Assembly: GCA_964412455.1 (NCBI GenBank)
Contig: CAYPOT010000004.1
Span: 1 to 64,000, forward strand
DNA from: JAAXXJ01 sp964412455
Lineage (GTDB): Bacteria > Nitrospirota > UBA9217
Reading direction: 5' to 3'
DNA: 64,000 nt
The notes below the pieces were generated by a model that saw nothing but the letters and a program-made list of their open reading frames with translations, was not told the DNA's origin and searched no databases. How positions within the stretch are numbered: the stretch's first letter is position 1; each line of letters starts with the position of its first letter. The position numbers and the translations under genes are program-made. Shown here piece after piece: positions 29,607 through 38,418 of this stretch.

Positions 29607-29640
29607 GAAAAACAAAACCACGAAGGCAAGCCTCGTGGTA
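29607..29640 (-). terminator. Rho-independent terminator after the lysine-rich peptide genes
   Basis: On the minus strand the stem ACCACGA / TCGTGGT is followed by TTTTGTTTTTCC. It is placed about 45 bases after the stop of the second peptide gene, which supports real transcription of this tiny unit. Confidence 0.85.
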
Positions 29641-29682
29641 TTTGTTCATCTGGTCCTGGTAACACCGATTGGTGGAACAAGG

Positions 29683-29742
29683 TTATTTCTTCTTCGTGGC
29701 CTTCTTGGCCTTCTTGGCCGGGGCTTTCTTTTTGGCTGGCAT
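29683..29742 (-). CDS. 19-residue lysine/alanine-rich peptide, copy 2
   Basis: ATG to stop encodes MPAKKKAPAKKAKKATKKK. This is a highly basic AAK-type peptide like the tails of histone H1-like and Alba-like bacterial proteins. AAAGGACGG lies upstream and a terminator downstream. It is the same length as its neighbour 140 bases upstream, and both begin MPAKKKA. The role is unknown; DNA or RNA compaction is a guess from charge. Confidence 0.65.
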   Translation of the reverse strand: MPAKKKAPAKKAKKATKKK

Positions 29743-29837
29743 GGTTATGATCACCGTCCTTTCTGTTTGAGAATGGATCAACATCTATCGAGAACCGCCC
29801 GCTAAAGCGTGAGCGGATCAACTGGTGAATGTCGCCG

Positions 29838-29862
29838 GGGGACCAAGTCCCCCGGCGCTCCC
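29838..29862. repeat. Perfect GC hairpin between the peptide genes
   Basis: CGCCGGGGGAC and GTCCCCCGGCG pair exactly around a 3-base loop. It has no T run, so it is more likely an mRNA stability or partial-termination element than a terminator. Confidence 0.7.
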
Positions 29863-29889
29863 CATCATTGGTGGGGTAGAGGAGAAAAG

Positions 29890-29949
29890 CTACTTCTTCT
29901 TTGCTTTCTTCTTCGCCTTCTTCTTGGCAGCCTTTTTCTTTGCCGGCAT
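29890..29949 (-). CDS. 19-residue lysine/alanine-rich peptide, copy 1
   Basis: ATG to stop encodes MPAKKKAAKKKAKKKAKKK. A strong ribosome site (GGGGGTGG) lies 6 bases upstream. Only lysine and alanine follow the MPA start. The paralogue 140 bases downstream has identical length, so this looks like a recent tandem duplication of a genuine micro-gene. Confidence 0.7.
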   Translation of the reverse strand: MPAKKKAAKKKAKKKAKKK

Positions 29950-29993
29950 CAGTATCCACCCCCTTTCGGTTACCGCGATTGATCTAAGCGGCT

Positions 29994-30476
29994 TTATCTA
30001 GATACAAGCTGAGGTACATCATTCAGCAATGACATCTGCGAGTACTTTTCCCTGAGCCGGGTGGTCACCAGGCTGCAGAACTCTTCGGAATCCCGGATCG
30101 CCTGTCCTGCCTCGTACCGTGATACCATGCTCCCCGCCTCGACCATGAAGTTCTGATATTTTCTTCGCATCCGGTCGAACTTATTGATGAGGCTCTTGTA
30201 TTTCTCACCGAGGATGACCCCCGACGCGGTGACCACCGTTTTGTGCGTATCCCTGCTCCGCGATCCCTTGGGTCGGTAGCCTTCCGAGAGGAGCAGCGCC
30301 CTTCCTGAACGCGCCATCGCCTGGTATGCTGCTGCAAAGGACCACTCCTCATCCTTGTCCTGGAGCAACCGCGCCGTGGCAAGATCGCGTTCTGCCCGCA
30401 TCATGAGCCCCAGGACCTCCTGGATCTCCGCGGCACGCTCTTCCAGTCCCATCTCTTGGAGCGCTTCATATGTCAT
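29994..30476 (-). CDS. HEPN-domain protein
   Basis: A 160-residue helical protein with HEPN-like features: AERDLATARLLQDKDEEWSF at about 27-46, AAAYQAMARSGRALLLSEGY, then RSRDTHKTVVTASG, whose RxxxxH-like pattern (RSRDTH) fits the HEPN RNase motif. A C-terminal extension of about 50 residues follows. It overlaps the winged-helix/nucleotidyltransferase gene by 11 bases and is thus translationally coupled to it; the pair has the arrangement of an MNT-HEPN toxin-antitoxin system. Confidence 0.82.
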   Translation of the reverse strand: MTYEALQEMGLEERAAEIQEVLGLMMRAERDLATARLLQDKDEEWSFAAAYQAMARSGRALLLSEGYRPKGSRSRDTHKTVVTASGVILGEKYKSLINKFDRMRRKYQNFMVEAGSMVSRYEAGQAIRDSEEFCSLVTTRLREKYSQMSLLNDVPQLVSR

Positions 30477-31032
30477 CTTCCTTACCCAGCAGGAATATCT
30501 TTTTGCCTTTCACGATCTCCCGGATGAACGGGTCCTTTGCATCCTTCCGCTTCCGGTACTCCTGTTCGTCGAATGCCAGATAGTCGATCTCGCGTTTCAT
30601 CTTCTCTTCGAGGCCCATGACCACGTCATTCAGCTCCGTGATGTTCACCTGGCCGATGACCATGAGGTTAATGTTGCTGTCCTCTTTTTCGGCGCCCTTG
30701 GCATAGGAGCCGTAAATGAAGGCTGCCTGTACCCCTTTCAGCCTCGAGAGCACCGCCTTGATGGAACCCTGGATGCCGGTCGTCTTGAAGATGAGGCCCT
30801 TCATTTCGGAGAAGATCGGCGAGTCCTTATCGGCGGAGTAGTATTTCTGTACTCCCCTTTTTTCAACTCCCAGAAGCCCTATCTTCACCAAGGTGTCCAA
30901 CTCTCGCTTGATCCCCGCTGCATCCTTGCTGATGTGGCGGGCTATCTCCCTGAGGTAGAACTTTTCATCCAGATTGTTAAAGAACAAACTTAAAAGCTCT
31001 GCTCTTGTCGAAGAGAAGAGTTTAGTTAGCAA
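30466..31032 (-). CDS. Winged-helix regulator fused to a degenerate nucleotidyltransferase domain
   Basis: A protein of 188 residues. The N-terminal winged helix (1-70; YLREIARHISKDAAGIKREL, then GLLGVEKRGVQKYY) is ArsR/MarR-like. The MNT domain (90-188) has AFIYGSYAKGAEKEDSNINL: the GS loop is kept, but the two catalytic aspartates are both asparagine (codons AGC AAC ATT AAC). It may bind nucleotide or HEPN without catalysis. TTG start with GAGGTG 7 bases upstream. A palindrome lies inside its own promoter, so self-repression is likely. Confidence 0.85.
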   Translation of the reverse strand: MLTKLFSSTRAELLSLFFNNLDEKFYLREIARHISKDAAGIKRELDTLVKIGLLGVEKRGVQKYYSADKDSPIFSEMKGLIFKTTGIQGSIKAVLSRLKGVQAAFIYGSYAKGAEKEDSNINLMVIGQVNITELNDVVMGLEEKMKREIDYLAFDEQEYRKRKDAKDPFIREIVKGKKIFLLGKEDDI

Positions 31033-31053
31033 TTTCCCTCACCTCTGTGGACG

Positions 31054-31083
31054 AATATACAACAAGAGTGTATATTTTGTCAA
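31054..31083 (-). promoter_or_regulatory. Sigma-70-type promoter with embedded operator
   Basis: On the minus strand TTGACA (31078-31083) and TATATT (31054-31059) are 18 bases apart. The palindrome AATATACA / TGTATATT (7-base spacer, 31054-31076) covers the spacer and -10 box. Transcription would start about 15 bases before the TTG of the winged-helix gene. A regulator bound here would block the polymerase. Confidence 0.85.
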
Positions 31084-31551
31084 CAGAAATAATAAAAAAA
31101 TTACTTCTCATGGGGTTAGACTATTTATCAACACTCATATCACCACCGATAATAATTGGGACAGAATAGTTTGGTAATTCTACTTTATTACCACTATTAC
31201 TTGTTCTCACGTCAGGGCATTATTCCCGTGTGATCTCGCTTCAGATCGCGCACCGACAACGAAGCAAAACACCGCTCTCAAGAAAGACCGCACATTTTCC
31301 GCCAAATGTCCCCTGTTCACCCGCACATTCAAGACGATCGCAAAGCTCATCGTCTGTTCGGACGAGGTGCTGCACGTGATCGGCAAGGTGAATCCTATCG
31401 TCATTGCCTCGCACACACGCTCAGTTCTGTCAACATCAGTCCGCATGTTCCGCGCATCAACCCGTTGTTTTCTCTTTCATGGACCGCGCACTTGTGGTAT
31501 AGTGATGAAACTATATTGTTGACGAATTGTCTTCATCAGGAACGGAGCACC
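31084..31551. other. Intergenic region between divergent units
   Basis: About 470 bases. Frames exist on both strands (for example minus 31207-31446), but none shows a recognisable domain or ribosome site. The sequence changes from AT-rich next to the promoter to GC-rich near the helicase gene, so a decayed gene is possible. Confidence 0.4.
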
Positions 31552-32805
31552 ATGGACTTCAGTGAACTCGACCTCCCCGACGAGGTCCGGCAGGGCATCG
31601 AACATTCTACATTTACCACATGCACACCCGTACAAGAGGCCGTCCTTCCCCGCGCGATCCGCGGGGAGGATGTCGCCGCGCAGGCGCAGACCGGCACGGG
31701 AAAAACGGCGGCGTTCCTCATCTCGCTCTTTACCCGAATGGTCCGCAACCCTGTCGTGGACATCGGTAACTCTCCCCAGGCACTGATCATCGCCCCGACG
31801 CGCGAGCTCGCGGACCAGATATTCCACGAGGCGGAGCGGCTCGGCAAATTCACCGGCTTCCGCTGTCTCGCGGTCTACGGCGGTATCGACTATGAAAAAC
31901 AGCGTACAACGCTTCAGAACGGCGTCGACGTGCTCATCGGCACACCCGGCAGGCTCATCGACTACTTCAAGCAGCACGTATACAGCCTCAAGAAGACCCG
32001 CTATCTGATCATCGATGAGGCCGACCGCATGTTCGACATGGGTTTCATCGACGACCTGCGGTACCTTCTGAAAAAACTTCCCGACTACACAAAACGCCAG
32101 TCCATGCTCTTCTCCGCCACCCTCTCCTACCGGGTCATGGAGCTTGCCTACGAGCACATGAACCTTCCCGAGAAAATATCCATTACGCCCGAGCAGGTGA
32201 CGGTCGAAAAGGTGGAACAGGTCCTCTACCACGTGGGAAAACACGAGAAGGTCCCGCTCCTTCTCGGCCTTCTCAAGAAGGAGCAGCCCGGACGCGCCCT
32301 CATCTTCGTGAATACCCGCCGCGCCGCCGACATGGTCGTGGAACGGCTGAATCGCAACAACTGGAAGGCCCAGGCAATCACCGGCGATATCGAGCAGAAA
32401 AAACGACTGAGGATCCTTGCTGATTTCAAGGAAGGCCGGCTTCCCCTCCTCGTGGCCACCGATGTGGCAAGCCGCGGCATCGATGTAAAAGATGTTACCC
32501 ATGTGATCAACTATGACCTCCCCCAGGACGCCGAGGACTACGTCCACCGCATAGGCCGCACCGGCAGGGCCGGAGCAACCGGCAAGGCCTTGAGCCTCGC
32601 CGATGAGGAATACGTGTTCTCTCTCGAGGCCATCGAAGCGTTCATCGGCCAGAAAATCCCCGTCGAATGGGCCGTCGAGAGCCTGTACGTGCGGGAGATC
32701 CGGCGAACGCACGAGGAGCGGCAGAAAAGCGAACAGGAACGCGCATTGCGTCCTCCTCAACCTGCCAGACGACGCACGCCCGACCGTTCCCGTCCCCGCC
32801 GCTGA
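31552..32805 (+). CDS. DEAD-box ATP-dependent RNA helicase
   Basis: A 417-residue helicase of the RhlE/RhlB class. Q motif CTPVQEAVLP near 21; motif I AQAQTGTGKT near 43; Ia PTRELA; II IDEADRMFDMGF near 161; III SATL near 192; IV ALIFVNTRR; V TDVASRGIDV near 307; VI HRIGRTGRAG near 332. The tail is basic and proline/arginine-rich, usual for RNA contact. ATG at 31552 follows CGGAG; upstream in-frame codons to 31306 are not family-like. It would unwind structured RNA in ribosome assembly or mRNA decay. Confidence 0.96.
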   Translation: MDFSELDLPDEVRQGIEHSTFTTCTPVQEAVLPRAIRGEDVAAQAQTGTGKTAAFLISLFTRMVRNPVVDIGNSPQALIIAPTRELADQIFHEAERLGKFTGFRCLAVYGGIDYEKQRTTLQNGVDVLIGTPGRLIDYFKQHVYSLKKTRYLIIDEADRMFDMGFIDDLRYLLKKLPDYTKRQSMLFSATLSYRVMELAYEHMNLPEKISITPEQVTVEKVEQVLYHVGKHEKVPLLLGLLKKEQPGRALIFVNTRRAADMVVERLNRNNWKAQAITGDIEQKKRLRILADFKEGRLPLLVATDVASRGIDVKDVTHVINYDLPQDAEDYVHRIGRTGRAGATGKALSLADEEYVFSLEAIEAFIGQKIPVEWAVESLYVREIRRTHEERQKSEQERALRPPQPARRRTPDRSRPRR

Positions 32806-32930
32806 CCCCTTTTGTTCTCCGAAATATGTTATACTGAAACAGGCGAGAATGATGGATTGAACACGTCCTCATTGGCCGGCAGTCCGCCATTCAGTTCGAG
32901 ACGTCGATCGGAGCAATAAGGAGGTATGCC

Positions 32931-34640
32931 ATGAAAAACAGCGTGGGCACTACCAGTCGTCCGTGGGTGAAATTCTATGAACCGGGCGTAAAGGAACACC
33001 TCACCTACCCCGACCTGACTTTGGACAAAATCCTGTCCGAGACGGTCCGCCGGTTCCCGGACCATACCGCCCTCCTGTTCTACGGCACGAAGATAACCTA
33101 TGCCGACCTCGACCTGCTGGTCAACCGCTTCGCGAATGCCCTCGCGGGGCTGGGCGTGAAGAAGGGCGATCGCGTGGCGCTCATGCTCCCGAACATCCCC
33201 CAGATGGTCATCGCCTATTACGGTGCCCTGAGGCTCGGGGCCATCGCCGTAGCGACCAACCCCCTCTATAAGGAACACGAGCTCGAGGTCCAGCTCAAGG
33301 ACAGCGGCGCGGAGACGCTCGTCGCTGTTGACCTGTTCTACCCCGTCATCTCCCCGGTCCTGCCGAAAACGAAGGTCAAACATCTCATCCTCTGCGGCAT
33401 CAAGGATTATCTGCCCTTTCCGCTGAACCTGCTCTATCCGATCAAGGCCAGGATCGAAAAACAATGGGTGACGGTGAAGCGGGTGCCGCCGATCAGGGAT
33501 TTTTTGTCCCTGCTCAACGAGGCCCCGGCAACGCCGGTCAGCGCCACTGTTTCCCCCGATGACACCGCTATCCTTCAGTATACCGGAGGCACGACCGGCA
33601 CGCCCAAAGGCGCGGTCCTCTCGCACCGGAATCTTGTCGTGAATGCCGTGCATAACCGGGAATGGCTCACTAACCGGAAGGAGGGCGAGGAGCGAATGCT
33701 GGCGGTCATCCCCTTTTTCCATGTCTACGGCATGACCACGGCAATGAACCTCGGCGTGCTCATCGGCGCGGAACTGATCCTCATCCCCAAGTTCCATACC
33801 AAAGAGGTGCTCCATTTCATCAACAAGTACCGGCCCACGATCTTTCCGGGGATACAGGCCATGTACCTGGCGATCGGACACTACCCGAAGATCCATAAGT
33901 ACGACCTCACCTCCATCAAGGCGGCCATCAGCGGCGCGGGCCCGCTCATGCGCGAGGTCCAGGAACGGTTCGAGGAGTTGACCAAGGCCCGCATCGTGGA
34001 AGGCTACGGTCTCTCCGAGGCATCCCCCGTCACCCACTGTAATCCAGTTTTCGGCAAACGCAAATTGGGAAGCATCGGCCTGCCGTTCCCGGACATGGAC
34101 GCGAAGATCATGGACATCGAGACCGGCGAGAAGGAAATGCCGGTGGGCGCTACCGGCGAACTGGTGGTCAAAGGCCCGCAGGTGATGAAGGGCTACTGGA
34201 ACAAGCCCAAGGAAACGGCCCATGCCCTCCGCGGCGGATGGCTCCATACCGGCGATATCGCCAGGATGGATGAGGAAGGGTACTTTTTCATCGTGGACCG
34301 CATCAAGGACATGATCAAAACCGTGGGCGAGAACGTCTACCCCCGGGAAGTAGAGGAAGTGCTCTACGCCCATCCGAAGGTAAAAGACGCCGTGGTCGTG
34401 GGCATCCCCCACGATGAGTTCCTGGGAGAGAAGATAAAGGCCTATATCGTCCTGAAAGAAGGCCAGACCGCCACGGCTGAGGAGATCATCGAATTCTGCC
34501 GCGAGAAGCTCTCGAAGTTCAAGGTCCCGAAGGACGTGGAGTTCCGCGACCAGCTCCCGAAGACCCTGGTCGGCAAGGTCCTCCGCCGGATCCTCCGGGA
34601 CGAGGAGCGGGCGAAGCTCGGGATCAAGGAAAAGATATAA
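32931..34640 (+). CDS. fadD: Long-chain acyl-CoA synthetase (AMP-dependent)
   Basis: Activates fatty acids to acyl-CoA through an acyl-adenylate. It has 569 residues. P-loop YTGGTTGTPKGAVLSHRNL near 215; adenine-binding YGLSEASPVTHCNP near 357; GWLHTGDIARMDEEGYFF near 432; linker DRIKDMIKTVGENVYPREVE near 452; and the catalytic lysine in TLVGKVLRRILRDEE near the end. AAGGAGG lies upstream of the ATG. First gene of a beta-oxidation operon with the thiolase and the multifunctional protein, separated only by repeat elements. Confidence 0.96.
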   Translation: MKNSVGTTSRPWVKFYEPGVKEHLTYPDLTLDKILSETVRRFPDHTALLFYGTKITYADLDLLVNRFANALAGLGVKKGDRVALMLPNIPQMVIAYYGALRLGAIAVATNPLYKEHELEVQLKDSGAETLVAVDLFYPVISPVLPKTKVKHLILCGIKDYLPFPLNLLYPIKARIEKQWVTVKRVPPIRDFLSLLNEAPATPVSATVSPDDTAILQYTGGTTGTPKGAVLSHRNLVVNAVHNREWLTNRKEGEERMLAVIPFFHVYGMTTAMNLGVLIGAELILIPKFHTKEVLHFINKYRPTIFPGIQAMYLAIGHYPKIHKYDLTSIKAAISGAGPLMREVQERFEELTKARIVEGYGLSEASPVTHCNPVFGKRKLGSIGLPFPDMDAKIMDIETGEKEMPVGATGELVVKGPQVMKGYWNKPKETAHALRGGWLHTGDIARMDEEGYFFIVDRIKDMIKTVGENVYPREVEEVLYAHPKVKDAVVVGIPHDEFLGEKIKAYIVLKEGQTATAEEIIEFCREKLSKFKVPKDVEFRDQLPKTLVGKVLRRILRDEERAKLGIKEKI

Positions 34641-34642
34641 AC

Positions 34643-34727
34643 CCATCGTGAGGCGTGAGGCGCAAGACGTGAAACGTCGACTAAGAGTGCGCTTCTTCTC
34701 ACGTTTAACGTCTCACGTTTCACTAAA
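34643..34727. repeat. Inverted heptamer-repeat element (GTGAGGC units)
   Basis: Left arm CGTGAGGCGTGAGGCGCAAG and right arm TCTCACGTTTAACGTCTCAC are complementary in a degenerate way with 7-base units. The core contains AAACGTCGAC, which also occurs in the core of the next element at 36.05 kb. It fills the gap between the acyl-CoA ligase and thiolase genes. Confidence 0.85.
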
Positions 34728-34737
34728 GAGGTAATTA

Positions 34738-36021
34738 ATGAAAGACATCGTCATCATAGACGGCATCCGGACCCCCTACGCAAAGGCGGGAACGGCCCTG
34801 AAGAATGTCCCCGCCGACGAGTTGGGGGCCTTCGCGGTCAGGGAGATCGTGGCCCGGACCGGCATCGATCCGGAGATCGTTGACGAGGTTATCGTGGGCA
34901 ACGCCGGCATGCCCGCAGAAGCGGCGAACATCGGCAGGGTCATCGCGCTCCGCGCCGGCATCCCGCAGCGCGTCCCGGCCTACAGCGTCCAGCGGAACTG
35001 CGCGTCGGGCATGCAGGCCGCCGCGAGCGCCTATACGCAGATCGCGGCCGGCCTGTCCGACATTGTTCTCGTGGCGGGTGTCGAGTCCATGTCCAACTTC
35101 GGGTTCTATACGACCAAGCGGTTCAAGGACATCTTTACCGCGATCGGCCGTTCCAAGTCCGTCTGGCTGAAGGCTGCGGCAGCCCTGTCCCTCAGGCCGA
35201 AGGACTTCCTGCCCGTTGCAGGCCTCACCCTGGGCCTTACTGACCCCATCTCGGGGCTGAACATGGGCCAGACAGCCGAGAACCTTGCCCGGGATTTCAG
35301 CATTACCCGGCGAGACCAGGACGAGTTCTCCCTCTGGAGCCATCAGAAATGGGCGGCGGCGAACGAAGCGGGAAAGTTCAGGAACGAGATCGCCGCGTTC
35401 TATGCCCCGCCGAAGTTCGAACCGGTCGAGGAGGACGTCGGACCGCGCAAGAACCAGACCATGGAAGCACTCGCGAAACTCCGGCCTTTTTTTGACCGAA
35501 AGTACGGAACCGTCACACCCGGGAACGCGTCGCCCATCACCGATGGAGCGGCCGCCGCGCTCATCATGAGCGCCGGGCGGGCGAAGGAACTGGGATACAA
35601 ACCTTTGGGGCGCATCAAAGCCTTCGCCTTTGCGGGAAACGACCCGTCACGGATGGGGCTTGGCCCGGTATTTTCCTCCCATAAGGCCCTGAAGCTGGCG
35701 GGAATGAAGCTTTCCGACATCGAGCTTCTCGAGCTGAACGAGGCCTTCGCCGCCCAGGTGATCGGCTGCGAAAAGGCGGCGGTGTCGAAGGAGTTCTTTC
35801 ACAAACACCTTCCGGGAGAGGAGCCTATCGGCGAGTTCCGACGCGACATCATGAACGTGAATGGCGGCGCCATCGCACTTGGCCATCCGGTCGGATCGTC
35901 GGGACTCCGCGTCGTGATAACGCTGCTCAAGGAAATGGAACGGCGGGGGCTCTCCACCGGCCTTGCTACGCTGTGTATCGGCGGCGGCCAGGGCGGAACG
36001 ATGATCGTAGAGCGGGTTTAA
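34738..36021 (+). CDS. fadI: Acetyl-CoA acyltransferase (thiolase), FadI/FadA type
   Basis: Cleaves 3-ketoacyl-CoA with CoA to acetyl-CoA and a shortened acyl-CoA. It has 427 residues, near the length of FadI. Nucleophilic cysteine in QRNCASGMQA near 86; LNEAFAAQVIG near 330; NVNGGAIALGHPVGSSG with the active histidine near 378; CIGGGQGG with the second cysteine near the end. It lies between the ligase and the FadJ-like gene, so it works on the product of the latter. Confidence 0.96.
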   Translation: MKDIVIIDGIRTPYAKAGTALKNVPADELGAFAVREIVARTGIDPEIVDEVIVGNAGMPAEAANIGRVIALRAGIPQRVPAYSVQRNCASGMQAAASAYTQIAAGLSDIVLVAGVESMSNFGFYTTKRFKDIFTAIGRSKSVWLKAAAALSLRPKDFLPVAGLTLGLTDPISGLNMGQTAENLARDFSITRRDQDEFSLWSHQKWAAANEAGKFRNEIAAFYAPPKFEPVEEDVGPRKNQTMEALAKLRPFFDRKYGTVTPGNASPITDGAAAALIMSAGRAKELGYKPLGRIKAFAFAGNDPSRMGLGPVFSSHKALKLAGMKLSDIELLELNEAFAAQVIGCEKAAVSKEFFHKHLPGEEPIGEFRRDIMNVNGGAIALGHPVGSSGLRVVITLLKEMERRGLSTGLATLCIGGGQGGTMIVERV

Positions 36022-36120
36022 AGTTCAAGGTTCAAAATTCAACGTGAACAGCAAACGTCGACCGAACAGTATAATATCCGTTGCTCTATCCTTAAACCTT
36101 ATGCCTTGAACTTTGAACTA
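36022..36120. repeat. Inverted heptamer-repeat element (GTTCAAG units)
   Basis: Left arm AAGTTCAAGGTTCAAAATTC and right arm CCTTGAACTTTGAACT are inverted copies of 7-base units. The core includes AAACGTCGACCGAACAG. It fills the gap between thiolase and the FadJ-like gene. Confidence 0.85.
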
Positions 36121-36137
36121 AGTATAACGAGGTTACC

Positions 36138-38264
36138 ATGTCCGCATTCAGCTATGAAATAGATAAGGACGGCATCGCCATCCTGACCTTCGACCTGCCG
36201 GGCGAAAAGGTCAACAAGCTCACTACCGCGGTGATGAACGAACTCGACCGGCTCCTCGATGAGCTGGCCGCGAACCATGAGATCAAAGCGCTCGTCATCA
36301 GGAGCAGCAAGCCGGACACCTTCATCGCCGGTGCGGACATCGCCGAGATCCGGGACATCACCGACACGAAGCGGGGCGAGGAGCTCAGCAGGCGCGGACA
36401 ATCGGTCTTTGCGAAGCTCGAATCGCTTCCCTTCCCGACCACGGCGGCCATCCACGGCGCCTGCCTGGGAGGCGGCCTTGAACTTGCGCTGGCCTGCTCC
36501 TACCGTGTTGTCAGCAACGACCCGAAGACCGCGCTCGGCCTCCCCGAGGTGAAGATCGGCATCATTCCAGGCTTCGGCGGCACCCAGCGGCTCCCGCGCC
36601 TCGTCGGGCTCTCGAACGCGCTCGGCATGATCCTGCCGGGCAAGTCGGTCTATCAGAGGAAGGCGAAGAAGATCGGCCTTGCCGACGAGATCGCCTACCG
36701 GGAGACGCTGTTGTCCGTGGCGACCGGTGTTGCAAAACATGCTATCGGAAGACCGCGCCCCGGGCATATCCGGGCCAGAAGACCCCTGCTCATCAAGCTC
36801 CTCGAAAGTACTCCCCTGACCCGTGCCCTTGTCTTTCGGACCGCACGAAAGAGCGTTCTCAAGGAGACCCGGGGCAACTATCCCGCGCCGATCAAGGCCC
36901 TGGAAGCAGTGCGCTACGGCCTGTCCCACGGCCTGGACAAAGGCTACCGGCACGAGGCGCGGCTCATCGGAGAACTGTTCATCACGCCTGTTTCAAAGAA
37001 CCTCATCAATGTATTCTATCTCAGCGAGGCCCTGAAGCGGGACGCCCAACCGTCTTCCTTCCCCGTAGCGCGCGCCACGGTCATCGGTGCCGGCATCATG
37101 GGCGGCGGCATCGCCCAGCTCTTCGCTGAAAAGGGCATCTTCGTCAGGATGAAGGACATCGCTACCGGATCGGTCGCCGCCGGGCTGAAGGCGGCGGCAG
37201 GCATTTTTAAAAAGCGGGCGAAGAAGAGCATCCTCGACCCGCTCCTCGCGCGGGACGGCATGGACCGCATCTCCGGCGCCACGGACGCCAGCGGTTTCCC
37301 GACCGCAGACATCGCCGTCGAGGCCGTGGTCGAGAATATGGAGGTAAAAAAAGCGGTGATCCGCGAGTTCGAGCAGCTTGCAAAAGATACTGCTGTGTTC
37401 GCGTCAAACACCTCGTCCCTCTCGATCACCGAACTGGCAACGGCATCAACGCGTCCCGGGCAGGTCGTCGGCATGCATTTCTTCAACCCCGTGGAGAAGA
37501 TGCCGCTCGTAGAGGTGGTGCGGGGCGAAAAGACCACGCCGGAGACCGTCTCCGCGGTGGCCGCGCTGTCCCGAAGGCTCGGCAAGCTCCCCGTGGTCGT
37601 GAATGACGGGCCGGGGTTCCTGGTGAACCGGATCCTTATGCCCTACCTGGGCGAGGCGCTCAACCTGCTGGAGGAAGGAAGCGGGATCGATGAGATCGAT
37701 CAGGCGCTCCTCAGGTTCGGCATGCCCATGGGCGCCTTCATCCTGCTCGACGAGATCGGCATCGACATCGCGCACAAGGTCTCCGGCATCCTGCGCCAGG
37801 GTCTGGGTGCACGGATCCAGCAGTCCCGGCTCCTTGAAGACCTTTATAAGGAAGGGTATCTGGGCAAAAAGAACGGCAGGGGATTCTATCTCTATACCGG
37901 CGGGAAGCGCGGCAAGCAGAATCCCCTGGTGTCAGGGATGGCGGGGAAACGCAAGGGTGCAGGCGGACCCGTGCCGGAGCAGGAGATCATCGAGCGGGCC
38001 GTGTTCCTCATGATCAAAGAAGCTGCCCTGTGCCTTGAGGACAAGATCATCGACCGCGTCGATCATCTGGACGCGGCACTCATCTTCGGCATCGGTTTCC
38101 CGCCTTTTCGCGGCGGCCTGATGAGGTACGCGGAGAAGCTGGGCGCAAAGTACATCGTCGAACGGCTCGAGGTCTACGCGGCAACGTACGGCGAGCGGTT
38201 CGCCCCGCCGAAGTACCTCTTCGAGATGTCCCGGGACGATCTGATCGGCCAGATCATCCGGTAA
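36138..38264 (+). CDS. fadJ: Multifunctional enoyl-CoA hydratase / 3-hydroxyacyl-CoA dehydrogenase (FadJ-like)
   Basis: A 708-residue protein joining crotonase and NAD-dependent dehydrogenase domains. The hydratase part (1-190) has IHGACLGGGLELALACSYRV near 108 and LPEVKIGIIPGFGGTQRLP near 140 with the two catalytic glutamates. The dehydrogenase part has the Rossmann motif VIGAGIMGGGIAQLF near 316 and catalytic histidine in MHFFNPVEKMPLVEVV near 447. The C-terminal domain is duplicated as in FadB/FadJ. It catalyses the second and third steps of beta-oxidation and lies last in the operon. No acyl-CoA dehydrogenase is in this window. Confidence 0.97.
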   Translation: MSAFSYEIDKDGIAILTFDLPGEKVNKLTTAVMNELDRLLDELAANHEIKALVIRSSKPDTFIAGADIAEIRDITDTKRGEELSRRGQSVFAKLESLPFPTTAAIHGACLGGGLELALACSYRVVSNDPKTALGLPEVKIGIIPGFGGTQRLPRLVGLSNALGMILPGKSVYQRKAKKIGLADEIAYRETLLSVATGVAKHAIGRPRPGHIRARRPLLIKLLESTPLTRALVFRTARKSVLKETRGNYPAPIKALEAVRYGLSHGLDKGYRHEARLIGELFITPVSKNLINVFYLSEALKRDAQPSSFPVARATVIGAGIMGGGIAQLFAEKGIFVRMKDIATGSVAAGLKAAAGIFKKRAKKSILDPLLARDGMDRISGATDASGFPTADIAVEAVVENMEVKKAVIREFEQLAKDTAVFASNTSSLSITELATASTRPGQVVGMHFFNPVEKMPLVEVVRGEKTTPETVSAVAALSRRLGKLPVVVNDGPGFLVNRILMPYLGEALNLLEEGSGIDEIDQALLRFGMPMGAFILLDEIGIDIAHKVSGILRQGLGARIQQSRLLEDLYKEGYLGKKNGRGFYLYTGGKRGKQNPLVSGMAGKRKGAGGPVPEQEIIERAVFLMIKEAALCLEDKIIDRVDHLDAALIFGIGFPPFRGGLMRYAEKLGAKYIVERLEVYAATYGERFAPPKYLFEMSRDDLIGQIIR

Positions 38265-38418
38265 CAACTCCTCCGCGGACAGGACCAGCCCCCTTGGGAG
38301 GAACGACCCTTAATATCACAACTTGCATGTCCCTGCGTTTCCCGCTATATTGAAACAGAGAAATGGATCCCGACAAGCTATGAACCCTGCGCTCTTTGCG
38401 GCAACAAACCCCAATTGC

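Noticed and set aside
31207..31446. A 79-codon minus-strand frame between the winged-helix and helicase genes
   Set aside because: No ribosome site, no domain, and its composition resembles random GC-rich sequence; a decayed gene cannot be excluded.
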